This document shows, one piece after another, positions 1 through 7,714 of a stretch of 51,061 bases of DNA; position 1 is the first letter of the stretch; the number at the start of each line of letters is the position of its first letter. The notes beneath the pieces were generated by a model. It saw only the letters and a list, made by a program, of their open reading frames with translations, did no database searches and was not told where the DNA came from. A program made the translations under genes and the position numbers. Source of the DNA: Lachnospiraceae bacterium NK4A144 (GTDB lineage: Bacteria > Bacillota > Clostridia > Lachnospirales > Lachnospiraceae); the NCBI GenBank assembly GCA_000424365.1, contig AUJT01000027.1, positions 1-51,061 on the forward strand, read 5' to 3'.

Positions 1-5
1 GGGGA

Positions 6-77
6 TTAGCCATCAATAATTGACTTGATCACCTGAGTGACAGCAGTGGTTACAACTAAAGATAAAAGCTGGTTCAT
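6..77 (-). CDS. small hydrophobic peptide (23 aa), unknown
   Basis: This short reading frame runs ATG (complement of 75-77) to TAA (complement of 6-8). It has a perfect AGGAGG ribosome site (complement of 87-92) eight bases before the ATG, which is the main reason to call it. The product starts MNQLLSLVVTTAVTQV, ends in a short charged/polar tail with one Lys and one Asp, and would form one amphipathic or membrane-binding helix. It is read divergently from the WYL regulator pair. Function is unknown. Similar small helical peptides include type I toxins, phenol-soluble-modulin-like peptides and small membrane regulators, but no family is recognised. A chance ORF is possible, although the ribosome site argues against it. 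Confidence 0.5.
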   Translation of the reverse strand: MNQLLSLVVTTAVTQVIKSIIDG

Positions 78-350
78 AGTGTACACCTCCTTGTTATGAA
101 AAAACTGGTAGAAACGGACTTGATAAAAACTAGAAGTTGAAATTAATGGCAATGTCGATAACCATAATAAGCACCTACTGGTTGATAAATGAATGGTAAC
201 ATGGCTGCTAAAATAAAAGTTGCGGTGGATTGATTTGCAGATTATTTGCTGAAAAAGTTATTTGATATGATATTCAGTATAGTGGTTGTCAAAGAGTAAG
301 AATTATGGTGGGGATTCTTGCGTTTTTAATTTGTATGTGGAAGGACTTAT
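78..350. other. divergent intergenic region
   Basis: About 270 AT-rich bases lie between the small peptide gene on the minus strand and the first WYL regulator on the plus strand. It must hold promoters for both directions. No convincing -35/-10 pair, hairpin or riboswitch was identified. A GGAAGGA ribosome site just upstream of 351 supports the start of the regulator. Confidence 0.4.
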
Positions 351-1652
351 ATGGCAAGTAAAGATAAAGTGTTTGAGCGAAGAAACAAAATACTTACAGA
401 ACTTGAGTCGGGTCCTGTTTCTGTTATCCAGATAGCTGAGATTGTTGGAGTTAGTAGAAGAACTGTGGAATCAGATGTTAAAGCATTAAAAGCAATCGGA
501 ACTGAGATAGAGATAAAAAATGACATTATTACACTTAAGAAGCGTGGAGAAGTTGTAAAAGAATCAACTGTTAAAGATATACGTGCAATAAGCATTCTTA
601 TGCTACTTGGAGAAAACATAAATGGTTTAACTAAAATGGAGATAGAGGATGAACTTCTTTATGATATTATATATGATCTTTCTAACAGAAAAGAGCGAAG
701 AAGAAAGGAATCCACTTCTTATTCTGAGTTGATAAACAAAAAGGATGCTGCTTTTCGGAAGAGAGTTGAAGAGGATTTAAAAAGGTTAGTAGAGCAGAAG
801 AAAATAAATAAGGTTGGTAACCGGTATTTTATAGCAATGAATTCTCCAGTTCAGATATCACTAAGTGATAGAAATCTCGATGCTATTTACAAAGAACTTG
901 TTAATAATTGTGATCAAAATACATTTGGAGATATTTTATTTCAGATTACCAGGAAAGTATATGATGCTATTGAACTAAAGTTGCATGGAGAAGAAATCAG
1001 AAAGATTGATAATATCATATTACAAAATGAAAAAAGTTGTTATGATAATTACGAAAATGTCTTAAAACAACTTTTCTCAGTGAATTATAAGGGTAAACGT
1101 ATCAAAATAAAAGGTTATAACAGATATAAAAAGCCTATTAATGATATGATTATTTCTATTGGAATAATTGTCTTTATTTCCGAAGAGGGTAGCTTCTACG
1201 TCATTGGTAAAACAGATAATGATTATCAAAGAGATGCGCAGGAAACAAAAAATTGGAAGAAACATTATTCCCTTGTAAAGTTATCACGAGTTGAAAAGAT
1301 TGAGGAAAATGTGCAGGACAATTTTGAATACGGGAAGGAAGAATATGTAAATATTTGCAAAGAAATGTACAAATCTTCTGTAGAGAACAGTTTTAATGTA
1401 ACTTTGGAGTATAGGAATTCTCCAAGAAATCAAAAAAAAGTGAGACGATTTGAGCAAGATAGAGATACATTTGTAATTAAGGACATTAGAAGTGACGTTA
1501 TTGTGTGTACTGATAGAGTGAGAGGTACATATGATTATAAACGTTTTCTTCGTAAGGAAGGAAACGATGTTATGGTTACGTATCCTCCATTTCTTGTGTC
1601 AGATATGGCCGATTCTGCGAAAAGGATAATAAAGAGGTATAATGATGAGTGA
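351..1652 (+). CDS. HTH and WYL-domain transcriptional regulator (first of a pair)
   Basis: A 433-residue cytoplasmic DNA-binding regulator. Residues 8-60 form a DeoR-like winged helix-turn-helix (VIQIAEIVGVSRRTVESDV). A long middle region is followed by a WYL-type ligand-sensing domain around 250-345 (the FYVIGKTDN strand is the degenerate W-Y-L position) and a WCX-like C-terminal extension ending in the typical DSAKRIIKRY helix. The start is the ATG with a GGAAGGA site six bases upstream. The gene overlaps the next WYL gene by 11 bases, so the two are translated together and may act as a heteromer. WYL regulators are known to bind nucleic-acid or nucleotide ligands and often control defence loci. 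No defence target lies directly downstream here, and the divergent 23-residue peptide is the nearest possible target. The specific role is not known. Confidence 0.8.
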   Translation: MASKDKVFERRNKILTELESGPVSVIQIAEIVGVSRRTVESDVKALKAIGTEIEIKNDIITLKKRGEVVKESTVKDIRAISILMLLGENINGLTKMEIEDELLYDIIYDLSNRKERRRKESTSYSELINKKDAAFRKRVEEDLKRLVEQKKINKVGNRYFIAMNSPVQISLSDRNLDAIYKELVNNCDQNTFGDILFQITRKVYDAIELKLHGEEIRKIDNIILQNEKSCYDNYENVLKQLFSVNYKGKRIKIKGYNRYKKPINDMIISIGIIVFISEEGSFYVIGKTDNDYQRDAQETKNWKKHYSLVKLSRVEKIEENVQDNFEYGKEEYVNICKEMYKSSVENSFNVTLEYRNSPRNQKKVRRFEQDRDTFVIKDIRSDVIVCTDRVRGTYDYKRFLRKEGNDVMVTYPPFLVSDMADSAKRIIKRYNDE

Positions 1653-2688
1653 TAATTACAGTTTAGATGTATATTATCGTCTTTTGACAATCATATCATT
1701 GTTGACTGAGACAGAAGAAGGAATGACCATAAATGAATTGTCTGAAAGATTGAAGGTTGGAAAAAGTACAATAATAAACGATTTGCGTAATTTGCAACTC
1801 ATAGCGGAATTTAATATGAGTATCGGACCAGCAGATTTTGATTTGGAAGAGTATTGGGATGATAAAGATACAGAAATACGAGAAGAGGAGGACAATAAGT
1901 TTCTTCTCGCATTATATGAAGGAACCAGAAATGACGTACCTCTTAAGATTATATATCTTAAAAGAGACGAATGTTTTTCGGTAGAACTAACAGCATTTGA
2001 GAGACTGATTCTGACTGAATACTTAAAAAAACATAATATGGACGATATTATGCCAAATAAAAGGGAAATATACATTAAGACTTTGGCTAAAACTGATTAT
2101 TCAATATATGCAAAGCTAAGCAAGATTAATGATGCTATACGTAAGGAAAAGGCAATTGAAATCAAGGTAATCAACGAGTGTTCGAAAAAAGTTGATAAAC
2201 TGGTAATTTATCCATTAAAAGTAGTAAGTTTATTTTTGGATAGTGAATATTATGTAGTAGCAATTTGTGATAATGCGAATGCGCTTTATAACATAGGGAA
2301 CATAAAAGAAATAAATAGTACAAATCGAGCTCTACGCATTTCTTCAGAATTGAAAACTAAAATATTAGAGGAATATGAATATAGATGGGGAATTGGAGCT
2401 AACGAGGGAATAATTGAATTTGAATTAAAGGTATATAATGAGGCAGATTTATTTAATCGACTTCAAAAGAGATTGTCATCTAGAAAGCATGGCAAATGGG
2501 TAGAGTATGGTGATTATGCTATTTATACTGATAAAGTAATTGATTACAATGCATTAAAGCAATGGGTTATGAGCTATGGTAGCTCTGTGAGGGTAATAAA
2601 ACCACAACGATTAGCGGATGATATTGTAAAAAGTGCTGAGGAACGTTTAAGGAAATATAATGCATTAATACATAGAAAACAGGTATAA
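1642..2688 (+). CDS. HTH and WYL-domain transcriptional regulator (second of a pair)
   Basis: A 348-residue paralogue-like partner of the preceding gene. Residues 8-60 carry a winged HTH (NELSERLKVGKSTIINDLR), and a WYL domain lies around 160-250 with the strand pattern YPLKVVSLFLDSEYYVVAICDN, followed by a WCX-type C-terminal domain ending in VKSAEERLRKY. Translation starts at one of two adjacent ATGs (1642 or 1645) after AGAGG. The start overlaps the end of the first regulator by 11 bases, which implies one operon. There is no clear terminator between its stop and the proS promoter. Target genes are not visible from sequence. Assignment to the WYL family is firm, and its biological role is open. 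Confidence 0.8.
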   Translation: MMSDNYSLDVYYRLLTIISLLTETEEGMTINELSERLKVGKSTIINDLRNLQLIAEFNMSIGPADFDLEEYWDDKDTEIREEEDNKFLLALYEGTRNDVPLKIIYLKRDECFSVELTAFERLILTEYLKKHNMDDIMPNKREIYIKTLAKTDYSIYAKLSKINDAIRKEKAIEIKVINECSKKVDKLVIYPLKVVSLFLDSEYYVVAICDNANALYNIGNIKEINSTNRALRISSELKTKILEEYEYRWGIGANEGIIEFELKVYNEADLFNRLQKRLSSRKHGKWVEYGDYAIYTDKVIDYNALKQWVMSYGSSVRVIKPQRLADDIVKSAEERLRKYNALIHRKQV

Positions 2689-2709
2689 GTTAAAAAACAC
2701 CTTTTCTGG

Positions 2710-2738
2710 TTGACCTTTTTGGCTTCAGAGGGTAAAAT
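2710..2738 (+). promoter_or_regulatory. sigma-A promoter for the proS T-box transcript
   Basis: TTGACC (2710-2715) and TAAAAT (2733-2738) are separated by exactly 17 bases and lie just upstream of the T-box leader. This is a good housekeeping promoter match. Confidence 0.6.
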
Positions 2739-2780
2739 CCTTATTAAATGCGTCGAGCAGGAATAGTAGGTGTTTTGAGA

Positions 2781-3040
2781 CCTTTAGAGAGGAGCCGGTT
2801 GGTGCGAGGCTTTGGTTTTCAGATACTGAACCCGCCTGGGAGCAGCAGGAGGTAAAAACGGTCGGTCACTAACTGATCGGAAACTTCTGACGGCAGTCAC
2901 CGTGATCATGGACAAGTGAGGATTATTTGTTACAGTAACGATGCCTCACGCAGAGAGCAGGCATAGATGCCTGAATTTAGGTGGTAACGCGGATTTTTAT
3001 TCGTCCTAAGTGTACAAAAAGTATGCTTAGGACTTTTTTA
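2781..3040 (+). promoter_or_regulatory. T-box leader controlling proS
   Basis: The untranslated leader of proS has the features of a tRNA-sensing T-box. A Stem I-like segment begins at about 2781. It contains a stretch with several proline codons (CCC, CCG and CCT frames within 2830-2837) where the specifier should lie; I cannot fix the exact codon. The conserved T-box sequence GGTGGTAACGCG sits at 2980-2991. An intrinsic terminator follows (GTCCTAAG 3003-3010 paired with CTTAGGAC 3026-3033, then six T). In the known mechanism uncharged tRNA-Pro pairs with the specifier and the T-box bulge, which blocks the terminator and turns on proS. Confidence 0.92.
3003..3039 (+). terminator. T-box intrinsic terminator
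   Basis: An eight-base perfect stem with extra wobble pairs is followed by a run of T. It is the regulated terminator of the proS T-box and competes with the antiterminator that includes the T-box sequence. Confidence 0.85.
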
Positions 3041-3094
3041 CTTATAGAGAAAGATCCGGGCAGCTGATATAAGTTTTTTAAGGAAGGTGTATGT

Positions 3095-4837
3095 ATGAAA
3101 CTCAGTAAATTAGTAGGTGTGAGATTTAAGGAAAAGCCGGCTGACTGCGTGATCGACAGCCATACTTTCAGCCTTAGAGGCGGCTATATAAAGCGTGTAT
3201 CAAATGGTATTTTTTCTTTATATAACCCGATGAAGCGAGTTACTCAGAATATCGAAAAAATCCTTCGTGAAGAGATGGATGGAGTTGACTGTCAGGAAGT
3301 AATGTTCCCTGTAGTTCTGCCGGGATCTCTCTGGGAAGAGTCCGGAAGATACCAGAGCGTAGGAGAGGAGCTTCTTCGTTTTAAGGATCGCAACGATACA
3401 CCGATGGTTCTTGGTATGACTCACGAGGAAGCAGCAGTTCATCTGGCAAGAGACTACGGAAAGACATACGCAAATTATCCGTTCTCTATCTTCCAGATCC
3501 AGACAAAGTATCGTGACGAGGCAAGACCGAGAGCAGGACTTATCCGTGTTCGTGAGTTCACAATGAAAGATGCGTACTCTTTCCATACTTCTCAGGAAGA
3601 TCTGGAGCAGTACTACGACAGAATGGCAAATGCTTATGATCGTATTTTTGAGCGTGCAGGTCTGCCGGACGTTATTTCCGTAAAGTCTGATTCCGGTATG
3701 ATCGGCGGAAGCGTTTCTCACGAGTACATGCTTCTCGCAGATGCAGGTGAGGATTCCATCGTCCTTTGTGATGAGTGCGGATACAGCGCAAATATGGAAG
3801 CAGCTGATACAACTGTAGATAACAGTGGATGCAGCGCAGCAGCTGAGCTTCAGAAGGTTCATACACCGGGCTGCAAGACTATCGAGGACGTATGCAAGTT
3901 CCTCAAGTCAAGAGTAGAAGAGTCCTGTAAGGCTGTTATCTATCAGGTAAATGCAACAGATGAGTACATCGTAGTATTCCTTCGCGGCGATTACGAAGTA
4001 AACGAGACAAAGCTCACAAATTATCTTCATGAGGCAGTTCATCCGGGTGAAGTAACACAGGATTCCGGTCTGGTAGCAGGTTTCTGCGGACCTTATGATC
4101 AGAAGGCAAAGTGCCGTATCATTTATGACAAGTCACTTGAGGGAATCGAGAATCTCTGCTGCGGAGCAAATGAGGTTGACTACCACTACACAGGTCTCAA
4201 TATCAAACGTGATATAGGTGATGTAGAGTATGTTGATGTGAGCAAGATCCAGGACGGCGGTATTTGCCCTTGCTGCGGAAAGAAGACCATCCGTATCAGC
4301 CGTGGTATCGAGGCAGGCAACATCTTCCAGCTCGGCACAAAGTATACAGAGAGCATGGGCATGACTTATATTGATGAAGAGGGCAATACAAAGACTCCTA
4401 TCATGGGATGCTATGGTATCGGTGTTGGTCGTCTCGCTGCCTGCATCATGGAAGCATGCCATGATGAAAAGGGACCTATCTGGCCTATCACAGTTGCTCC
4501 ATGGCAGGTACATGTATGCTGCATGAGACAGGATAATGCAGAGTGCAAGGCTGCCGCAGATGAGATCTATGCTGAACTTCAGAAGCTTGGAATTGAAGTG
4601 ATCTATGATGATAGAGACGTAAGAGCCGGTGTAATGTTCGCTGATGCAGATCTTCTCGGTGTTCCGGTACGTGTAACAGTAGGACCTAAGGCTCTTGCAG
4701 AAGGTCAGATCGAGCTTTCAACCAGAGATAAGAGCGTACAGCTCAAGGTTAGGAAAGAGGATATCATAGCAGAGACAAAGAAGCTCGTGGATGACCTCTA
4801 TGCTCAGATCAACGCAAAAGTTAAGGACAGGATCTAA
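3095..4837 (+). CDS. proS: prolyl-tRNA synthetase, bacterial type with editing domain
   Basis: This 580-residue class II enzyme charges tRNA-Pro with proline in the cytoplasm. Motif 2-like sequence (KYRDEARPRAGLIRVREFTMKDAYSF) lies around 135-160 and motif 3-like GIGVGRLAACIME around 440. The long insertion between motifs 2 and 3, roughly 225-400, is the INS editing domain that clears mischarged Ala-tRNA-Pro. The C-terminal anticodon-binding domain starts near 470 (VAPWQVHVCC). The length fits the bacterial type (about 565-580). The ATG has an AAGGAAGG site upstream. A T-box leader controls it, and uppP follows 73 bases downstream. Confidence 0.97.
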   Translation: MKLSKLVGVRFKEKPADCVIDSHTFSLRGGYIKRVSNGIFSLYNPMKRVTQNIEKILREEMDGVDCQEVMFPVVLPGSLWEESGRYQSVGEELLRFKDRNDTPMVLGMTHEEAAVHLARDYGKTYANYPFSIFQIQTKYRDEARPRAGLIRVREFTMKDAYSFHTSQEDLEQYYDRMANAYDRIFERAGLPDVISVKSDSGMIGGSVSHEYMLLADAGEDSIVLCDECGYSANMEAADTTVDNSGCSAAAELQKVHTPGCKTIEDVCKFLKSRVEESCKAVIYQVNATDEYIVVFLRGDYEVNETKLTNYLHEAVHPGEVTQDSGLVAGFCGPYDQKAKCRIIYDKSLEGIENLCCGANEVDYHYTGLNIKRDIGDVEYVDVSKIQDGGICPCCGKKTIRISRGIEAGNIFQLGTKYTESMGMTYIDEEGNTKTPIMGCYGIGVGRLAACIMEACHDEKGPIWPITVAPWQVHVCCMRQDNAECKAAADEIYAELQKLGIEVIYDDRDVRAGVMFADADLLGVPVRVTVGPKALAEGQIELSTRDKSVQLKVRKEDIIAETKKLVDDLYAQINAKVKDRI

Positions 4838-4848
4838 TAATAGAAACT

Positions 4849-4881
4849 ACGGTCGGTATTGTTTGAAACAGTACCGACTGT
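4849..4881. repeat. hairpin between proS and uppP
   Basis: A near-perfect 14-base inverted repeat (left arm from 4851, right arm ending about 4880) with a tiny loop lies in the 73-base gap. No T run follows, so it is more likely an RNA processing or stability hairpin, or a weak terminator, than a strong one. Confidence 0.5.
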
Positions 4882-4910
4882 AAATATGTATAAGGCAGGA
4901 ATTAAATACT

Positions 4911-5747
4911 ATGCTGGATTTTTTAAAAGCACTGTTATTTGGTATCGTAGAGGGTATCACTGAGTGGCTTCCGGTTAGTTCCACAGGACACATGATCTTA
5001 TTAAATGAGTTCGTAAAGATGAATGTGTCTGAAGAGTTCTGGAACATGTTTCTCGTTGTTATCCAGTTAGGAGCAATACTTGCAGTAGTTGTTCTTTTTT
5101 GGAACAAAATCTTTCCGTTTGATTTTTCCAAAAAAGCAATTGCCGAAGGAAAAGTAAATCGAATAGAAGTCTGGATGCTGTGGGTGAAGATAATCGTGGC
5201 TTGTCTTCCTGCTGTGGTGATAGGACTTCCGCTAGATGACTGGATCGATGAGCATCTATATAATGGATTTGTAGTAGCTGTAATGCTTATCCTTTTTGGT
5301 GTTCTTTTCATCATTGTAGAGACACGTAATAAGGGCAGAAAACGTAAGATAAATAATCTTGATGAGCTCACGATCAAAACTGCATTGATAATCGGTCTCT
5401 GGCAGGTTATAGCAGCACTCCTTCCGGGAACATCCAGAAGCGGAGCAACGATAATTGGAGCACTGTTACTTGGAGTTTCGAGAAAAACTGCGGCTGAATT
5501 TACATTCTTTCTCGCAATTCCGGTCATGTTCGGTGCGAGTCTCCTGAAACTCGTAAAGTTCGGTCTTGCATTTACAGGCACTGAGGTAGTTATACTTCTG
5601 ATCGGAATGGTATCTGCATTCATGGTTTCTGTGTTTGTGATCAGATTCCTTATGAGCTACATCAGAAAGCATGACTTTAAGCCGTTTGGATGGTACAGAA
5701 TCGTACTTGGAATAATTGTTTTAGGATATTTTGCGATAGCTAAATAA
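4911..5747 (+). CDS. uppP: undecaprenyl-diphosphatase (BacA family)
   Basis: This 278-residue membrane enzyme removes a phosphate from undecaprenyl diphosphate to recycle the lipid carrier for peptidoglycan and other wall polymers; it also gives bacitracin resistance. The two family signatures are present: EGITEWLPVSSTGHM near residues 13-27, with the catalytic Glu and Ser, and PGTSRSGATI near 172-181, with the catalytic Arg. About seven or eight hydrophobic segments cover the protein. The length is normal for the family. It probably has its own signals or is read through from proS. A strong terminator follows the stop. Confidence 0.96.
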   Translation: MLDFLKALLFGIVEGITEWLPVSSTGHMILLNEFVKMNVSEEFWNMFLVVIQLGAILAVVVLFWNKIFPFDFSKKAIAEGKVNRIEVWMLWVKIIVACLPAVVIGLPLDDWIDEHLYNGFVVAVMLILFGVLFIIVETRNKGRKRKINNLDELTIKTALIIGLWQVIAALLPGTSRSGATIIGALLLGVSRKTAAEFTFFLAIPVMFGASLLKLVKFGLAFTGTEVVILLIGMVSAFMVSVFVIRFLMSYIRKHDFKPFGWYRIVLGIIVLGYFAIAK

Positions 5748-5754
5748 ATGAAAG

Positions 5755-5790
5755 GCGCTGTGAAACTGTCATTTGTTTCACAGCGCTTTT
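5755..5790. terminator. intrinsic terminator, probably bidirectional
   Basis: GCGCTGTGAAAC (5755-5766) pairs perfectly with GTTTCACAGCGC (5775-5786), followed by TTTT. It lies between converging genes (uppP and the minus-strand membrane protein), and can serve both. Confidence 0.9.
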
Positions 5791-5813
5791 CATTTTTATG
5801 TTACTGATCTATA

Positions 5814-6443
5814 TTACTGAGCCGGATTCTCTGCTATTGAACTCAGCAGATATTCAATAAAAGCCGTGGATATTTCTTTATGTGGTGTATTGGCAGCTAC
5901 AGCCAGATAAATATCATCAGTGCCGGCTTCTTTAAAGTATTTTGATGCGGGCAGGATTATGTGATCGGTCTTGCCGTCAGTAAAGAGCGTATCATCGCTG
6001 ATATAGTCTCTTAAATCGGATAGATAACCCTCTGATGAAAAAAGTTCATAGGAGTTTTTGTCCATCAGTATGACGTCGATCTGTTCAGCAGTGATCATCG
6101 TCATGAGCTTCATATGCGAAGCATAGGTGTATTCAGCGCCGGCATTATCCTCTTTTGTGACAGCGATACTGTAAATCTCTGCCTTGTTTTTATTGGTATC
6201 AATATTTTGAGATTTCAAAAAAGAATCGGTGATAAGTGTTTCGGTTTCAGTATCAAGATAAAGATTCGAAACGGTTATATTTATCGTAGAATCTTTATGG
6301 GTAATGATGCCATGCATGATATAAATGATAATGGCAAGTATCAGCAGCACAACCCCTATATGAAACTTGTAATAATCAAATATGTACTCGATCTTTTGGT
6401 TTGTTGTCATGTTTTTGAAAGCATTTTCAGGTATTTCGTTCAT
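5814..6443 (-). CDS. membrane-anchored protein of unknown function
   Basis: A 209-residue protein with a cytoplasmic N-terminus of about 27 residues, one membrane segment near 28-48 (VVLLILAIIIYIMHGI) and an outside domain of about 160 residues. The outside part has mixed alpha/beta character and mentions no catalytic motif I recognise. Its middle and end (MTMITAEQIDVILMDKNSYELF, then LSDLRDYI) loosely recall the fold of substrate-binding proteins or their fragments, which is only an impression. Similar single-pass proteins are common in Lachnospiraceae. It stands alone between two terminators. The start ATG has only a weak ribosome site (GAAAGAG region). Confidence 0.7.
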   Translation of the reverse strand: MNEIPENAFKNMTTNQKIEYIFDYYKFHIGVVLLILAIIIYIMHGIITHKDSTINITVSNLYLDTETETLITDSFLKSQNIDTNKNKAEIYSIAVTKEDNAGAEYTYASHMKLMTMITAEQIDVILMDKNSYELFSSEGYLSDLRDYISDDTLFTDGKTDHIILPASKYFKEAGTDDIYLAVAANTPHKEISTAFIEYLLSSIAENPAQ

Positions 6444-6606
6444 TTCATGTACTCTTTCTATGGTGAAAAATTTTGCTGAATTTAACGCACGTTGAGCATT
6501 ATATCATAAAATACTCGTATTAATGAATAGTGATGAGTATTGGCTGGGGTTGGAATAATGACTGTAAAAAATGTATATAAAAATTTGCGAGAACACGAAA
6601 AACACA

Positions 6607-6635
6607 TTGAATTGTAAAAAGATTATCACTATAAT
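6607..6635 (+). promoter_or_regulatory. sigma-A promoter of the HPr-like gene
   Basis: TTGAAT (6607-6612) and a perfect TATAAT (6630-6635) are 17 bases apart, about 40 bases before the HPr-like start codon. Confidence 0.7.
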
Positions 6636-6677
6636 TGTTCTTGTATTTGTACAAAGCTTATAAAGGGTGGTGTGTAT

Positions 6678-6938
6678 ATGACAAGTAGAAAGATCACAAC
6701 GGGTGAGTGGGAAAAAGAATCAACATCTGTCGTTTCCGAGATCGTACAGCTGGCAGGTAATTATGACAGCGTGATCCATATCAGAGCCGGTATAAAGAAT
6801 GTGAATGCGAAAAGTATCATGGGAATGATGGCACTCCGCATGGGAAAAGGTCAGGATGTAGAAGTTATAGCTGAGGGCGTGGATGAAGTCGAGGCAGTAA
6901 ATGGACTTTCCGAGTTCATCGTGAGCAATGTAGGCTGA
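6678..6938 (+). CDS. HPr-like protein lacking the phospho-histidine (Crh-like)
   Basis: An 86-residue protein with the HPr fold. The second half matches HPr closely: NVNAKSIMGMMALRMGKGQDVEV carries the regulatory serine (the Ser-46 position) and GVDEVEAVNGL is the last helix. The first half lacks the GIHARPA active-site loop, and the residue aligned with His-15 is not histidine (I place Ser or Thr there). It therefore cannot pass PTS phosphate, but could be phosphorylated on serine by HPr kinase. This resembles Bacillus Crh, which helps CcpA in carbon repression. I chose ATG 6678 because the AGGGTGG site is seven bases upstream; an in-frame GTG at 6672 is too close to it. It has its own promoter and terminator. 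Confidence 0.85.
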   Translation: MTSRKITTGEWEKESTSVVSEIVQLAGNYDSVIHIRAGIKNVNAKSIMGMMALRMGKGQDVEVIAEGVDEVEAVNGLSEFIVSNVG

Positions 6939-6962
6939 TAAAAAATAGAAATTTTGATAGTA

Positions 6963-7002
6963 AAGGTGTACTGATGGTTAAGAGCCGCAGTGCACCTTTT
7001 TT
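6963..7002 (+). terminator. intrinsic terminator after the HPr-like gene
   Basis: The arms AGGTGTACTG and CAGTGCACCT pair with one wobble, followed by six T. The Rep-A element starts directly at the end of the T run. Confidence 0.85.
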
Positions 7003-7151
7003 GGTTACAGTTCAGACGCAAACGGAGCACTTTGCTGCGGAGTTTGTGACCAACAAATATGAATAGCCATATAGGTTTTGCCCATCGCCAAAGGCGATTT
7101 AATTGGCAAAACCTGTTACTGTCGCGAGCTGAAAGCGAGTGAACAGTAACC
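7003..7151. mobile_element. Rep-A element, complete copy (MITE-like, 149 bp)
   Basis: A non-coding element with terminal inverted repeats: GGTTACAGTTCAGACGC at the left end and the complement of GGTTACTGTTCACTCGC at the right (14 of 17 match). It is flanked on both sides by runs of T, which may be a target duplication. Inside are hairpins: AGGTTTTGCC with GGCAAAACCT around a nested ATCGCC/GGCGAT stem, and GTTACTGT with ACAGTAAC at the right end. A second copy in inverse orientation is at 50794-50938, and relics lie at 14534-14561 and 19321-19360. No ORF is present, so any transposase must act from elsewhere. Confidence 0.8.
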
Positions 7152-7242
7152 TTTTTTTGATGAACATTAATCCTTTCTTAAGAATGTATTAAAATAATTA
7201 TGATATGATTGTATTTACATTTGTGCAAAAGGGAGAGCGTGC

Positions 7243-7659
7243 ATGAAAATAAATGTAAAATGCATTACTAAAGGGAACAGGGTCATAGAGACAAAAGTGA
7301 TCGACAGGGATTTTTCCGGGGGCGTCACTGTTCGGGAATTTCTGGAGTTTATGGTGGAGCATACGCTTCAGGAATATAAAGAGAGAAAAGAGCAGACAGA
7401 GCTTATAAAGGTACTTACTGAGCAGGAAATTAAGGATAGAGCATATGCGGGAAGGGTGGATTTTGATACTAATAACGGTTTGAAGCTTCCGGATCCGGAG
7501 GAGGCAAAGAAAAACGCGTTAGAGAGCTTTGAAGATGGCGTGACTGTCTTATTTGTGGGTGATCATAAGGCTGAGAGCTTAACAGAAGTTTTGCATATAG
7601 GTCAGGACACGGAGATCACATTTATAAAGCTCACAATGATGGCAGGAAGGCTTTGGTGA
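7243..7659 (+). CDS. small protein of unknown function upstream of the DUF4132 gene
   Basis: A 138-residue soluble protein with no family I can name. It has an N-terminal beta/alpha segment (MKINVKCITKGNRVIETKVI), a charged helical region around 35-80, and a C-terminal beta-rich part with VTVLFVGDH and TEITFIKLTMMAGRLW. An AGGGAGA site precedes the ATG. The stop lies only six bases before an ATG (7665) that may be the true start of the next, giant gene, so the two are almost surely co-transcribed and probably work together. The tight linkage suggests a partner or adaptor of the DUF4132 protein. Confidence 0.7.
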   Translation: MKINVKCITKGNRVIETKVIDRDFSGGVTVREFLEFMVEHTLQEYKERKEQTELIKVLTEQEIKDRAYAGRVDFDTNNGLKLPDPEEAKKNALESFEDGVTVLFVGDHKAESLTEVLHIGQDTEITFIKLTMMAGRLW

Positions 7660-7714
7660 ATAGAATGACATTAGATTATAAAAAAATGGAGGAAATGTCT
7701 GATAACTACAGAAC

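Noticed and set aside
3218-3862. Long minus-strand frame inside proS
   Set aside because: It is a shadow of a conserved gene, Cys-rich and without family features or a ribosome site.
4847-5623. 258-codon minus-strand frame opposite uppP
   Set aside because: The plus strand is a clear uppP with both signatures; the antisense product is a shadow.
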